64,000 nucleotides of DNA from Fimenecus sp052298855 (GCA_052298855.1 DAVZXP010000007.1:1-64000); one strand, 5' to 3'; positions 33,430 to 42,160 are shown, counted from the stretch's first letter. Notes: a model not told the origin generated them from the letters alone. Made by a program: numbers and translations.

Positions 33430-34689
33430 ATGATGATAAAAGAATTAAAAGGCTATGCAAACGCAACACGTGCGGCTCTTTCGAGAGCAACAGCACTTAT
33501 AATCATTCTTGCGGTTATGTGTGCGTGTACCGCATTTGCTGCCTCCCCGAGCACATATAATGTTGATATTTATGACGGCTCGGAAATTACAAGGGTTACG
33601 ACCTTCAAATCAAATCCGCAGGATATTGTCGATCAAGCAGGAATCGTTACTACAAATTATGACGTTCTCAAGCTTGACGGCTTTACGGCAGGACAGGATA
33701 GTATAATCGTTCTTTACCGTGCAGCGGATATTACTTTTACGGATCTTCAGGGAAATGTTACAAATGAAAAATTTGCAGGTACTGTTGCGGATTTCCTTTC
33801 GGCTAAGGGCGTTGTGCTCAGCGAGGATATTCTTGTAAATCTCCCCGAAAAGACTGTGCTTCAAAATTCAATGAATGTTAAGCTTCAGACTGCGTATAAT
33901 GTTTCGCTTACGGCGGACGGAGCAACAACCGAATTGAAAACAGGCGACGGAACGGTTTCGGATGCAGTTGCTAAGGCAGGCGTTACACTCGGCGAGAATG
34001 ATGAGGTATCACCGTCTTTGGAAACAGAGCTTTATGACGGAATACAGATTACCGTTTACCGTGTGGAGTATGTTGAGAGAACTGCTCAGGAAACAATCAA
34101 ATACACAACTCAGACCGTAAAATCAGATGAGCTTTTCCTCGGAAACTCAAAAATTACTCAAAATGGCGTGAACGGTTCAAAGACAGTTGTTTATTCGGAC
34201 AAAATTGTTGACGGCAAGCGCGCATCCTCAAGCGTTGTCAGCGAAACCGTAACAAAGGAGGCTGTACCGCAGATTAAGACGGTCGGCACAAAGGAGAAGC
34301 CTGCGGTTACCGTAGCTGCTCTTAAAAACGGCGGAACACCTATCTCGGAGCTTACACCTCCCTCAAGCCTTACTCTTGAAAACGGAGTACCGACTTCATA
34401 CAAGAGAGTTGTAACGGGCAAGGCTGCGGCTTATTCTGCTTCGGCAGGCGCTAAAACCGCAAGCGGCAGAACGGTAAAACCGGGATACATTGCGGTTGAC
34501 CCCAATCAGTTCCCGTACGGCACCGAATTATATATCGTATCAACCGACGGCATAGTTTACGGCTATTGCATAGCGGCAGATACGGGCGGATTTGTCAAGA
34601 AGGGCAAATTCACGGTTGATTTGTTTATGAACACAACCGCACAGTGCAGACAGTGGGGAGCAAGAGACGTTATAATTTACGTTCTTTAA
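33430..34689 (+). CDS. Secreted G5 and 3D domain protein (YabE/resuscitation-factor-like)
   Basis: The 419-residue protein has a signal peptide or N-terminal anchor (residues about 18-37). One or more DUF348-like repeats follow (for example VTTFKSNPQDIVDQAG and ELKTGDGTVSDAVAKAGV), then a G5 domain (about 200-275, RVEYVERTAQETIKY). The C-terminal 3D domain has three conserved aspartates (AVDPNQFPYGTELYI, AADTGG and FTVDLFM). Such proteins are cell-wall hydrolases of the Sps/Rpf type that remodel peptidoglycan. Two adjacent ATG codons follow AAAGGAG. A 145-base leader precedes it and a terminator follows. Confidence 0.9.
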   Translation: MMIKELKGYANATRAALSRATALIIILAVMCACTAFAASPSTYNVDIYDGSEITRVTTFKSNPQDIVDQAGIVTTNYDVLKLDGFTAGQDSIIVLYRAADITFTDLQGNVTNEKFAGTVADFLSAKGVVLSEDILVNLPEKTVLQNSMNVKLQTAYNVSLTADGATTELKTGDGTVSDAVAKAGVTLGENDEVSPSLETELYDGIQITVYRVEYVERTAQETIKYTTQTVKSDELFLGNSKITQNGVNGSKTVVYSDKIVDGKRASSSVVSETVTKEAVPQIKTVGTKEKPAVTVAALKNGGTPISELTPPSSLTLENGVPTSYKRVVTGKAAAYSASAGAKTASGRTVKPGYIAVDPNQFPYGTELYIVSTDGIVYGYCIAADTGGFVKKGKFTVDLFMNTTAQCRQWGARDVIIYVL

Positions 34690-34696
34690 TAAAAAT

Positions 34697-34732
34697 GACG
34701 GAAGCCTTAAATCAGGTTTCCGTCTCTTTTTT
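34697..34732 (+). terminator. Terminator of the G5/3D gene
   Basis: An 11-bp stem gacggaagcct / aggtttccgtc (one G-U pair) is followed by a T-rich tail. Confidence 0.9.
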
Positions 34733-35627
34733 ATGAGCTTTCTTTTCGATTTTTCAGTTCTCTGTTAATTGCATTGAGAACTTTCTTTTTATCCGCCGAC
34801 CACAGCGGAGCGACAAGCAGTTTTTTCGGTGCGTCGCCTGTTATTCTGTGAATTGTTACATTTTTAGGCACAAGGCTTATCATATCGCAAACCGTGTTTA
34901 TATAGTCGTCAAAGCCGAATGTTTCAAACTCTTTATTCAGATACATTCTTTCAAGCTTGGTGCCTTTGAGAACGTGCAATAATTGGAGCTTTATTCCGTC
35001 GGCGCCGCTTTTTACGGCATGGCTTACAGAAGCGGCCATATCCTGCTTTGTCTCGTGCGGTAAGCCTAAAATTATATGCACGACCGTTTTAACGCCGATT
35101 TCTCGAAGGCCGGACATCGCCTTGTCGAAAACATCAAGCGTGTAGCCTCTGTTGATAAGCTTTGCCGTCTGCTCGTTTGAGGTCTGAAGCCCCAGCTCGA
35201 CATATACTGGCTTTATATCATTCAGCTTTTTGAGCAAGGTAAGTACATCTTTTCCAAGACAGTCGGGGCGTGTGCCGATTGACAAGGCTACGATACACGG
35301 ATTGTTGATTGCGGGATAAAAAATGCTCTCGAGGTATTCTGTGCTTGCATAAGTGTTGGTATAGCTTTGAAAATAAGCGATATATTTGTCGCCCTTATAT
35401 TTTTTTGAAACCTGACTTTTAGCCCTTTCGATTTGCAGGTCAATGCTTTCACAACGCTTTTGCAAAAAATCTCCGCTTCCGCCGGCAGAGCAGAATATAC
35501 AGCCGCCCGTGCCGATGCTGCCGTCTCTGTTTGGGCAGGTCATACCACCGTCAAGCGAGAGCTTATAAACCTTTTGTGAAAACATTTCCGTCATCTCATC
35601 GTTAAAGGTGCGGTAGTATTCACCCAT
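34731..35627 (-). CDS. TIGR01212-family radical SAM protein (YtqA-like)
   Basis: The 298-residue protein carries the iron-sulphur motif CPNRDGSIGTGGCIFCS with the family spacing (a 14-residue gap and then CxxC), followed by SGGSGD-like AGGSGDF. YFQSYTNTYA, VELGLQTSN and HIILGLPHET are further radical SAM barrel signatures. The family is conserved in Bacillota and thought to modify RNA, but the substrate of this branch is not established here. The ATG at 35627 follows GAGGTG; a TTG directly before it is also in frame. Confidence 0.92.
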   Translation of the reverse strand: MGEYYRTFNDEMTEMFSQKVYKLSLDGGMTCPNRDGSIGTGGCIFCSAGGSGDFLQKRCESIDLQIERAKSQVSKKYKGDKYIAYFQSYTNTYASTEYLESIFYPAINNPCIVALSIGTRPDCLGKDVLTLLKKLNDIKPVYVELGLQTSNEQTAKLINRGYTLDVFDKAMSGLREIGVKTVVHIILGLPHETKQDMAASVSHAVKSGADGIKLQLLHVLKGTKLERMYLNKEFETFGFDDYINTVCDMISLVPKNVTIHRITGDAPKKLLVAPLWSADKKKVLNAINRELKNRKESS

Positions 35628-35666
35628 CAAATCACCTCACTGCTATTATACACTCCTTTTGCTAAC

Positions 35667-35695
35667 TTGAAAAGAGGCGAAGGAAATGGTATGAT
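35667..35695 (+). promoter_or_regulatory. Promoter of the HD-domain gene
   Basis: TTGAAA (35667-35672) and TATGAT (35690-35695) are 17 bp apart. Confidence 0.7.
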
Positions 35696-35724
35696 AATAA
35701 TGACATATATTTTCAGGAGCTATT

Positions 35725-36264
35725 ATGGTTAATAAAAATTATATAACGACAATAAGCCACATAAGGCTTAACCCGACAATGCCGACGGAGGAGAGCATCG
35801 ATATTATTGATATTGCGCACGCTCTTTCTATGCTTACAAGAGCCAACGGTCATTTTAATACATTCTTTTCCGTTGCAAGGCACAGCATAAACTGCGCCTT
35901 GGAGGCAGGAAGCAGGGGATACGGTAAAAAGGTTCAGCTTTTATGCTTGCTTCATGACAGCGCAGAGGCATATATCGGCGATATGACAAGACCGTTGAAG
36001 CAGCAAATTCCGTATTTCTCGGAAATTGAAAGAGAATATCAGAAAATTATTTTTTCAAAATATATCGGAGAGCTTACAGATGAAGAAATAAGGCTTACGA
36101 GAGGTATCGACGACTCAATGCTTTATTATGAGTTTATGCTTTTTAACGGCGAGGAAATAAATGTTGAAGCAACGCCTATCAGTGTGGATTTGAAAAACAG
36201 CATAAAGCCGATTGCCGATACAAAGCGTGAGTTTTTAGAAATGTTTACAGAGCTTACAAAATAA
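35725..36264 (+). CDS. HD-domain phosphohydrolase (YfbR-like)
   Basis: The 179-residue protein has the metal-binding histidines and aspartates of the HD superfamily: VARHSINCALEAG, LCLLHDSAEAYIGDMTRPLK and DDSMLYYEF. The layout resembles YfbR-type 5'-nucleotidases and related phosphohydrolases, which act on nucleotides. The exact substrate is not readable. It lies 12 bp before a GtrA gene and is probably cotranscribed with it. Confidence 0.85.
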   Translation: MVNKNYITTISHIRLNPTMPTEESIDIIDIAHALSMLTRANGHFNTFFSVARHSINCALEAGSRGYGKKVQLLCLLHDSAEAYIGDMTRPLKQQIPYFSEIEREYQKIIFSKYIGELTDEEIRLTRGIDDSMLYYEFMLFNGEEINVEATPISVDLKNSIKPIADTKREFLEMFTELTK

Positions 36265-36276
36265 AAGGAATATTAT

Positions 36277-36735
36277 ATGAATAAAATTAAAGAACTTGTA
36301 ATTAAATACAAAGAGTTAATAACCTATTTTATTTTCGGCGTGCTTACGACTTTAGTAAATTGGGCTGTGTATACCGCTTTGGTTTTCGCTCTGCCCGACA
36401 GCATACAGGAGGGTGTAAAAATAACCGTCAGCAATGCGGTCGCTTGGGTTGCAGGCGTTATTTTTGCATTTATTACGAATAAAATATGGGTTTTTGAAAG
36501 TAAAAGCTTTGAAATGAATATATGCATAAAAGAATTCATTTCCTTTGTTACGGCGAGAGCCGTTACCGGAGTTATCGAGATATTCGGAGTGCCGTTACTC
36601 GTTAAAATCGGCTTAAATCAAAGGATTTTCGGCGTTGACGGTGCGCTTGCAAAGGTAATTGTGTCGGTCGTGGTTGTGGTTTTGAACTACGTATTTTCAA
36701 AGCTTATCGTGTTCAAAAATAAAAAAAATAAATAA
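36277..36735 (+). CDS. GtrA-family membrane protein
   Basis: The 152-residue protein has four hydrophobic segments and the GtrA signatures YFIFGVLTTLVNWAVY near the start, NAVAWVAGVIFAFITNKIWVF in the middle and LNYVFSKLIVFKN at the C-terminus. Family members are thought to flip or help transfer lipid-linked sugars for cell-surface polysaccharides. The start follows AAAGGAAT. No glycosyltransferase partner is adjacent. Confidence 0.93.
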   Translation: MNKIKELVIKYKELITYFIFGVLTTLVNWAVYTALVFALPDSIQEGVKITVSNAVAWVAGVIFAFITNKIWVFESKSFEMNICIKEFISFVTARAVTGVIEIFGVPLLVKIGLNQRIFGVDGALAKVIVSVVVVVLNYVFSKLIVFKNKKNK

Positions 36736-36760
36736 TTTTATGAATTTTTATACATTTTAC

Positions 36761-36789
36761 TTGCATTTTATTACAGGATAGTGTATAAT
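36761..36789 (+). promoter_or_regulatory. Promoter of the amino-acid transporter operon
   Basis: TTGCAT (36761-36766) and TATAAT (36784-36789) are 17 bp apart, followed by an AGGAGG ribosome site before 36824. Confidence 0.8.
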
Positions 36790-36823
36790 ACGAAACATCA
36801 AAAACATTCAGGAGGAATACATA

Positions 36824-37684
36824 ATGAAAAAAGTAGTTAAAATTATGTCAGTTGTTCTTGCAATCTTAATGGTTGCCGGTTGCTTTGCAGCTTGCGGAAA
36901 TACCACAAAGGAAAAGGTTAACGCAAAGGTTATCGACATCGAGTTGACCGAAGAGAAATACGCTTTCGGCGTTGACAAGACTCAGCCCGAGCTTCTCGAA
37001 AAGGTAAACGCATTCATTGCAGAAATTAAAGCAAACGGAAAAATGGATGAAATCTTCAACCACAATTTCGGTGACGGCACACCGGTTGCAATCACTTCGG
37101 CTGTTGAAGATTCATCAAAGGATCAGCTTGTAGTTGCTACAAATGCCGAGTTCCCGCCTTTTGAATACACAGAGGGCGAGAAGTATTTGGGCGTTGATAT
37201 GGAAATTGCAAAGCTTCTTGCAGATTATCTCGGTAAAGAGCTTGTAATCAAAAATATGGACTTTGACGCTGTTTGCCTTTCAGTAGGTCAGCAGAAGTGC
37301 GATATCGCAATGGCAGGTCTTACAGTAGACCCCAAGCGTGAGGAAAATGTTACGTTCTCCAACTCTTACTATCAGGCTTCTCAGAAGCTTATCGTTCGCA
37401 GCGACGACACCAAGTTTGACGAGTGCAAAACAGCAGATGATGTTCTCAATGTTCTCAAGACATTTGACAGCAAGACAACAATCGGCTTCCAGACCGGTAC
37501 AACAGGTCAGCAGTATTCGGAAAACAAGGGCGATTATGAGAGCAACGGTCTCAAGCTTTCAACTAAGCCTTATCAGAGTGCGGTTCTTGCTGTACAGGAT
37601 ATGATCAACGGTAACCTTGATTATGTAATCGTTGACGCAGCACCCGCAGCTTCGATTACAGCATCAATTAACGGCACAAAATAA
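36824..37684 (+). CDS. Amino-acid ABC transporter substrate-binding lipoprotein, apparently circularly permuted
   Basis: The 286-residue lipoprotein (lipobox at Cys20 or Cys24) belongs to the family 3 solute-binding proteins that bind polar amino acids outside the membrane. The order of its parts is unusual. Residues 34-85 (VIDIELTEEKYAFGVDK, then LLEKVNAFIAEIKANG) are the usual end of this family. The usual beginning (LVVATNAEFPPFEY, about 102-115) comes after them. The protein then stops at APAASITASINGTK, exactly where the displaced segment would normally follow. Codon use is strongly biased, suggesting high expression. It is followed by a permease and an ATPase gene. Confidence 0.9.
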   Translation: MKKVVKIMSVVLAILMVAGCFAACGNTTKEKVNAKVIDIELTEEKYAFGVDKTQPELLEKVNAFIAEIKANGKMDEIFNHNFGDGTPVAITSAVEDSSKDQLVVATNAEFPPFEYTEGEKYLGVDMEIAKLLADYLGKELVIKNMDFDAVCLSVGQQKCDIAMAGLTVDPKREENVTFSNSYYQASQKLIVRSDDTKFDECKTADDVLNVLKTFDSKTTIGFQTGTTGQQYSENKGDYESNGLKLSTKPYQSAVLAVQDMINGNLDYVIVDAAPAASITASINGTK

Positions 37685-37709
37685 TATGCAGTTATAAAGA
37701 ATGTGATAA

Positions 37710-37728
37710 CCTCACCAAATCGGTGAGG
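37710..37728 (+). other. Hairpin between binding protein and permease genes
   Basis: A 7-bp perfect stem cctcacc / ggtgagg with a 5-base loop has no T run after it. Such hairpins commonly protect the upstream mRNA and give more binding protein than permease. Confidence 0.65.
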
Positions 37729-37776
37729 CTATTGCGTTGTTAAGATAAAATATTCAGTAATTTAAGGAATGTATTT

Positions 37777-38496
37777 ATGAGTGATTTTCAGTACAAGGTT
37801 GAGAAATTTATTTCTCTGTTTCAAGGGGCTAACGCCGCTTCATACAGGTCTGAAATTTTAACCGGTCTTTCCAACACCGTTAAAATCGCTGTAATGGGCT
37901 TGATTATCGGTATAATTATCGGTACGCTGATTGCGATAGTCCGTGTTTCTCCAAAATATAAGGTGCTTCCGAGGGTGCTTAACGGAATTTGCAGTTTTTA
38001 TGTAAATTTCTTCAGAGGTACGCCTATGGTGGTACAGCTTTTGCTTTCATATTATGTATTCTTACCCCTTTTAGGTATAAATCTTCCGTCGGTTACGGTT
38101 GCTATAATCGTGTTCGGTATGAACTCGGGCGCATATATTTCAGAAATAATGCGTAGCGGTATTCAGTCGGTTGACCCCGGTCAGATGGAGGGCGGTCGTG
38201 CTATCGGATTGAGCTTCGCTACAACAATGACTAAGATTGTTATTCCGCAGGCGGTAAAGAATATTCTTCCCACACTCGGCAATGAGTTTATCGCATTGAT
38301 AAAGGAAACTTCGATAGTCAGCTTCGTAGGTGCGCTTGACTTGTATGTCGCGTTCAGAAAAATCGGTACGAACACATATGAGTTTATGGTGCCCTATATA
38401 GTTATGGCGTTGATTTATATTGCGCTTGTTCTTATAATAAGCGGTCTTATCAAATTGATGGAAAGGAGCTTGAGTAAGAGTGATAGAAGTCGTTAA
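37777..38496 (+). CDS. Amino-acid ABC transporter permease
   Basis: The 239-residue inner-membrane protein of the HisM/GlnP family has five to six hydrophobic segments. The permease signature includes SGAYISEIMRSGIQSVDPGQMEGGRAIG, the EAA loop that docks the ATPase, and ends in IALIKETSIVSFVGALDLYV. It starts after TTAAGGAAT and overlaps the ATPase gene by 17 bases. Confidence 0.95.
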   Translation: MSDFQYKVEKFISLFQGANAASYRSEILTGLSNTVKIAVMGLIIGIIIGTLIAIVRVSPKYKVLPRVLNGICSFYVNFFRGTPMVVQLLLSYYVFLPLLGINLPSVTVAIIVFGMNSGAYISEIMRSGIQSVDPGQMEGGRAIGLSFATTMTKIVIPQAVKNILPTLGNEFIALIKETSIVSFVGALDLYVAFRKIGTNTYEFMVPYIVMALIYIALVLIISGLIKLMERSLSKSDRSR

Positions 38497-39265
38497 CCTT
38501 AACAAATCGTTTGGCGATGTCAGCGTCCTCCACGATATTAACATTAACATTGAAAAGGGCGAAAAGGTAGTTGTTATAGGCCCGTCCGGCTCGGGCAAAT
38601 CGACATTCCTTCGTTGCCTTAACTGTATGGAGGACCCCACCTCGGGCAGTATTATCTTCAACGGCGTTGATATTGCCGATATGAAGGTTGATATTAACAT
38701 TCACCGTCAGAAAATGGGAATGGTATTTCAACATTTCAATCTTTTCAACAATAAAACGGTTATTGAGAATATTATGCTCGCTCCCGTCTATGTCGAGAAA
38801 AAGAGAATGAAAAAGCTCCGCCGCAATAATCCCGAGAACGAAAAAATTAAAAGCACAAAGGAAATCAAGGCTGAGGCTCAAAAGCAGGCAATGGAATTGC
38901 TTAAAAGAATAGGTCTTGAGGATAAGGCGGACGCATATCCGTCACAGCTTTCGGGCGGACAAAAGCAGAGGGTTGCCATTGTTCGTACTCTTGCGATGAA
39001 TCCCGACGTTATCCTCTTTGATGAGCCGACATCTGCACTTGACCCCGAAATGGTAGGCGAGGTGCTCGACCTTATGAAGGAGCTTGCCGACAGCGGTATG
39101 ACAATGATTGTCGTTACGCACGAAATGGGCTTCGCAAAGGAAGTCGGAAGCAGAGTTTTGTTTATGGACGACGGTAGAATTGTCGAGGAGGGTACGCCCG
39201 ACGAAATATTCAACCGTCCGAAGAATGAAAGACTCAAGGAATTCCTTTCAAAGGTGCTTGCATAA
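38480..39265 (+). CDS. Amino-acid ABC transporter ATP-binding protein
   Basis: The 261-residue ATPase has Walker A GPSGSGKST (residues 34-42), Q-loop MVFQHFNLF, signature LSGGQKQRVAI, Walker B VILFDEPTSALD and the switch histidine in VVTHEMGF. It starts with GTG inside the end of the permease gene. A Lys/Arg/Glu-rich insertion of roughly 20-25 residues (about 104-135, RMKKLRRNNPEN onward) between the Q-loop and the signature is longer than in typical GlnQ-type proteins. Confidence 0.96.
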   Translation: MIEVVNLNKSFGDVSVLHDININIEKGEKVVVIGPSGSGKSTFLRCLNCMEDPTSGSIIFNGVDIADMKVDINIHRQKMGMVFQHFNLFNNKTVIENIMLAPVYVEKKRMKKLRRNNPENEKIKSTKEIKAEAQKQAMELLKRIGLEDKADAYPSQLSGGQKQRVAIVRTLAMNPDVILFDEPTSALDPEMVGEVLDLMKELADSGMTMIVVTHEMGFAKEVGSRVLFMDDGRIVEEGTPDEIFNRPKNERLKEFLSKVLA

Positions 39266-39276
39266 CATCAATTCTT

Positions 39277-39310
39277 AAAGGCAGGACAATTTTGTCCTGC
39301 CTTTTGTTTT
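39277..39310 (+). terminator. Terminator of the amino-acid transporter operon
   Basis: A 13-base perfect inverted repeat aaaggcaggacaa / ttgtcctgccttt is followed by TGTTTTTG. Confidence 0.92.
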
Positions 39311-39341
39311 TGCTTGTAAATTGCTTGTGTGTTTTGAAAAA

Positions 39342-39370
39342 TTGACAAATTATATATATTATAATATAAT
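39342..39370 (+). promoter_or_regulatory. Consensus promoter of the 39399 gene
   Basis: TTGACA (39342-39347) and TATAAT (39365-39370) are 17 bp apart in a very AT-rich stretch. Confidence 0.8.
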
Positions 39371-39398
39371 ATAATTAAAATATATTGGAAGTGATTGT

Positions 39399-39986
39399 AT
39401 GCGAAATAGCAAAAAGCCAATTATGATTTTATCGGTCGTTGCGGTGCTGGCAATTGCTTTGACGGGCTATATTTCATATTGCTTGGGCGGTTCACAGTCG
39501 GCGGCGGATATTCTTTCGGAAAACGGCGGTGCGGATAAGTTTGAAAAGGTTGATACTCTCAAACACGCCGGCACAACATTCGAGGTCTTTGCCAAAACCG
39601 TAGATGATGGAAACGGAAGCAGTGAGTTGCTTGTTTTCCGTAATCCTAAGTGTTTCGGTATTGATATAAAGAACAGGTATTCGTATTATGCAAACGCTTC
39701 CTATCCCAAAGAAGAGGTCGGCACGTTCTTTATTGAATGTACGGGCGATGACGGCACGGACGGTCGGGCGGCTTATCTGTATTCACTTAATACCGCAAAG
39801 CTCGCAAAGGTAAGTTGTACATATACCTATAAAGGACTTGAAAAGACGGAAGAATTTGAGGTTAAACCGAGCAACTGTTTTGTCAAGCGCATAGATTTGT
39901 CAAATGAGTATTCAAAAATTTATACCGTTACGGGATATAATTCGGACGGAAACGAGGTTTACTCAAGGCAATTAAACGAAAAATAA
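39399..39986 (+). CDS. Membrane-anchored or secreted protein of unknown function
   Basis: The 195-residue protein starts with basic residues and one hydrophobic segment (about 8-28, IMILSVVAVLAIALTGYI), then an extracellular part without recognised motifs. The later half looks beta-rich (YSYYANASYPKEEVGTFFIE, KVSCTYTYKG, KIYTVTGYNSDG), compatible with an immunoglobulin-like fold. It has its own consensus promoter, a GGAAGTGA ribosome site and its own terminator. I do not recognise a family. Confidence 0.7.
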   Translation: MRNSKKPIMILSVVAVLAIALTGYISYCLGGSQSAADILSENGGADKFEKVDTLKHAGTTFEVFAKTVDDGNGSSELLVFRNPKCFGIDIKNRYSYYANASYPKEEVGTFFIECTGDDGTDGRAAYLYSLNTAKLAKVSCTYTYKGLEKTEEFEVKPSNCFVKRIDLSNEYSKIYTVTGYNSDGNEVYSRQLNEK

Positions 39987-39995
39987 AACAAACGG

Positions 39996-40022
39996 AGCGC
40001 TCCCGTAACGGGGGCGCTTTTT
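39996..40022 (+). terminator. Terminator after the 39399 gene
   Basis: A GC-rich stem agcgctccc / gggggcgct with a short loop is followed by TTTTT. Confidence 0.88.
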
Positions 40023-40084
40023 GATACTCAAATCGGTTTCGGCTTATCAATTTTCCCGAGAGTGGGCTCGTTGACAAGTTTTTG

Positions 40085-40113
40085 TTTACTTTGACATATA
40101 AAGTGAGTATAAT
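40085..40113 (+). promoter_or_regulatory. Promoter of the phosphohexomutase gene
   Basis: TTTACT (40085-40090) and TATAAT (40108-40113) are 17 bp apart. Confidence 0.7.
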
Positions 40114-40145
40114 ATATATGAATTTTTTTAAGAGGTGTTAAGACT

Positions 40146-41867
40146 ATGAATGATATAAACGCTCTTTATAAGCTTTGGAGTGAAAAGGCAACTGCCAATG
40201 CAGATCTTGTTGATGAGCTTAAAAATATTAACGGCAACGAGGATGAAATCCTTGACCGCTTCTATAAAAACCTTGAATTCGGTACCGCAGGACTTCGAGG
40301 CGTAATCGGCGCAGGCACAAACAGAATGAATGTATATACCGTAAATCAGGCAACGCAGGGACTTGCGGACTATCTCAACTCGGAATTTGAAAATCCGTCG
40401 GTTGCGATTGCCTACGATTCAAGAATTAAGTCAGATGTGTTTGCTCGCTCGGCGGCTTCGGTACTTGCAGGTAACGGAATTAAGGTGTATATCTATCCGG
40501 AGCTTGTTCCGACACCTATGCTTTCATATGCCGTTCGTTACTATAAGTGCAGTTCGGGTATTATCATAACCGCAAGCCATAACCCCGCAAAATATAACGG
40601 TTACAAGTGTTATGACCCCAACGGTTATCAGATGACCGACGAAGCGGCTGCTAAAACCTATGACTTTATTCAAAATGTCGACATGTTCTCGGGTGCAAAG
40701 CTTGCCGATTTTGATAAGGCTTTGGCTGACGGCACAATCGAGTATATCTCAAATGATGTTGTCGAGAGTTTCTATAATGAAGTTCTTAAAGCAAGGGTTA
40801 ACCCCGAGGTTTGCGAAAAAGCTAACTTGTCTGTTATCTACTCTCCGCTTAACGGCACAGGCAATAAGCATGTCCGTGCAATTCTTGACAGAATAGGCAT
40901 AAAGGACGTCAGAGTTGTCAAGGAGCAGGAGCTTCCCGACGGTAATTTCCCGACTTGTCCGTTCCCGAACCCCGAAATCAAGCAGGTTTTCGAGTGCGGA
41001 ATTGAAATGACAAAGGAGAGAAAGGCTGACTTGCTTCTTGCTACCGACCCCGATTGCGACAGAGTGGGAATTGCGGTGCTTGATAACGGCGAATATAAGC
41101 TTATGACGGGCAATGAGGTCGGAATTATGCTCACAGAGTATATTCTTTCCTCACTCAAAGAGCAGGATAAGCTTCCGAAAAATCCGATTGTCGTAAAAAC
41201 GATTGTCACCTCACATCTCGTTTCTGTTATCGCAAGCAAATACGGTGCAGAAACTGCGGATTTGCTCACGGGCTTTAAGTATATCGGCGAGCTTGTGACA
41301 AAGCTTGAAAAGAAGAATGAAACAGATCGCTTTATCCTCGGTATGGAGGAGTCATACGGATATTTGAGAGGCGCACACGCGAGAGACAAGGATGCTGTTG
41401 TTGCTTCAATGCTTATCTGCGAAATGGCGGCTTATTATAAGAGTAAAGGTATAAGCCTTTACAATCAAATGCAGAACATATACAAGGAATACGGTATGTT
41501 CCTGAACACGCTTCTCAACTTCGGCTTTGAGGGTGCGGCAGGTATGCAGAAGATGAGCGATATGATGACCGAACTTCGTAATAATCCGCCGAAATCGATT
41601 GCAGGCAGAGAGGTTGTTGAGGTTTCTGACTATAAGCTCAGCACAAGAACGGACACTAAATCAGGTGCGGTTGAGGAAATCAAGCTTCCGAAATCAAATG
41701 TTTTGGCTTATAAGCTTCCTTCGGGCAGCGGCGTAATCGTTCGTCCGTCGGGCACAGAGCCGAAGATAAAGATTTATATTACCGCTGTGGCTTCGGATAT
41801 GGCGTCGGCTGAGGCGTTTACAAATGAAATTTCCTGCGATATGGAAAAGATTATGGGTATTAAATAA
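40146..41867 (+). CDS. Phosphoglucomutase/phosphomannomutase (PgcA-like)
   Basis: The 573-residue alpha-D-phosphohexomutase interconverts sugar 1- and 6-phosphates. It has FGTAGLRGVIGAGTNRMN, the phosphoserine loop ITASHNPAKYNGYK, the metal loop ATDPDCDRVGIA, the sugar loop GMEESYGYLRG and the phosphate loop RPSGTEPKIKIY. The length matches the PgcA group of Bacillota, which supplies glucose 1-phosphate for glycolipid and polysaccharide synthesis. A 32-residue membrane peptide gene follows. Confidence 0.96.
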   Translation: MNDINALYKLWSEKATANADLVDELKNINGNEDEILDRFYKNLEFGTAGLRGVIGAGTNRMNVYTVNQATQGLADYLNSEFENPSVAIAYDSRIKSDVFARSAASVLAGNGIKVYIYPELVPTPMLSYAVRYYKCSSGIIITASHNPAKYNGYKCYDPNGYQMTDEAAAKTYDFIQNVDMFSGAKLADFDKALADGTIEYISNDVVESFYNEVLKARVNPEVCEKANLSVIYSPLNGTGNKHVRAILDRIGIKDVRVVKEQELPDGNFPTCPFPNPEIKQVFECGIEMTKERKADLLLATDPDCDRVGIAVLDNGEYKLMTGNEVGIMLTEYILSSLKEQDKLPKNPIVVKTIVTSHLVSVIASKYGAETADLLTGFKYIGELVTKLEKKNETDRFILGMEESYGYLRGAHARDKDAVVASMLICEMAAYYKSKGISLYNQMQNIYKEYGMFLNTLLNFGFEGAAGMQKMSDMMTELRNNPPKSIAGREVVEVSDYKLSTRTDTKSGAVEEIKLPKSNVLAYKLPSGSGVIVRPSGTEPKIKIYITAVASDMASAEAFTNEISCDMEKIMGIK

Positions 41868-41890
41868 CGGAAAGCAAGGTGAAAACAGAT

Positions 41891-41989
41891 ATGTTCAATA
41901 ATCGAAAAATTGTTAAAGGTCTTTGTGTTTTTCTTGCCGTGCTTATGGCGGCGAGCGTGCTGACTATTCTCTTAAATGTAATTCTTTAA
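41891..41989 (+). CDS. Small single-pass membrane peptide (32 residues)
   Basis: An ATG 8 bases after AAGGTGA opens a 33-codon frame. It encodes a basic N-terminus (MFNNRKIVKG) and one continuous hydrophobic helix (LCVFLAVLMAASVLTILLNVIL). The frame lies 23 bp after the phosphohexomutase stop and ends just before a terminator, so it is probably the last gene of that unit. Its function is unknown; small membrane peptides often modulate a membrane partner. Confidence 0.65.
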   Translation: MFNNRKIVKGLCVFLAVLMAASVLTILLNVIL

Positions 41990-41994
41990 GCTTT

Positions 41995-42041
41995 AGGCGG
42001 CTTGCTTTTGTGGAGTTTACACAAAATAAGCCGTCTGTTTT
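41995..42041 (+). terminator. Terminator after the small membrane peptide gene
   Basis: The outer stem aggcggctt / aagccgtct (41995-42003 with 42028-42036) and inner stem ttttgtg / cacaaaa are followed by GTTTT. Confidence 0.8.
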
Positions 42042-42070
42042 AATGCAATTCAACAAGTTGTACAAAAAAC

Positions 42071-42098
42071 TTGACTTTATTTAGAAATCTGTTATAAT
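42071..42098 (+). promoter_or_regulatory. Promoter of the sigma-factor gene
   Basis: TTGACT (42071-42076) and TATAAT (42093-42098) are 16 bp apart. Confidence 0.78.
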
Positions 42099-42160
42099 TA
42101 TTCTATTGTGGATAAGTTTTATGCTTTTGCTTTATATGTTTGTTGTGTGAGGTAATTGGG

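Noticed and set aside
33201..33560. 119-codon plus-strand frame overlapping the start of the G5/3D gene
   Set aside because: It begins before the promoter of that gene, has no ribosome site and overlaps the signal-peptide region in another frame.
37710..37728. Terminator between binding protein and permease genes
   Set aside because: The stem has no following T run, so read-through with mRNA protection is more likely.
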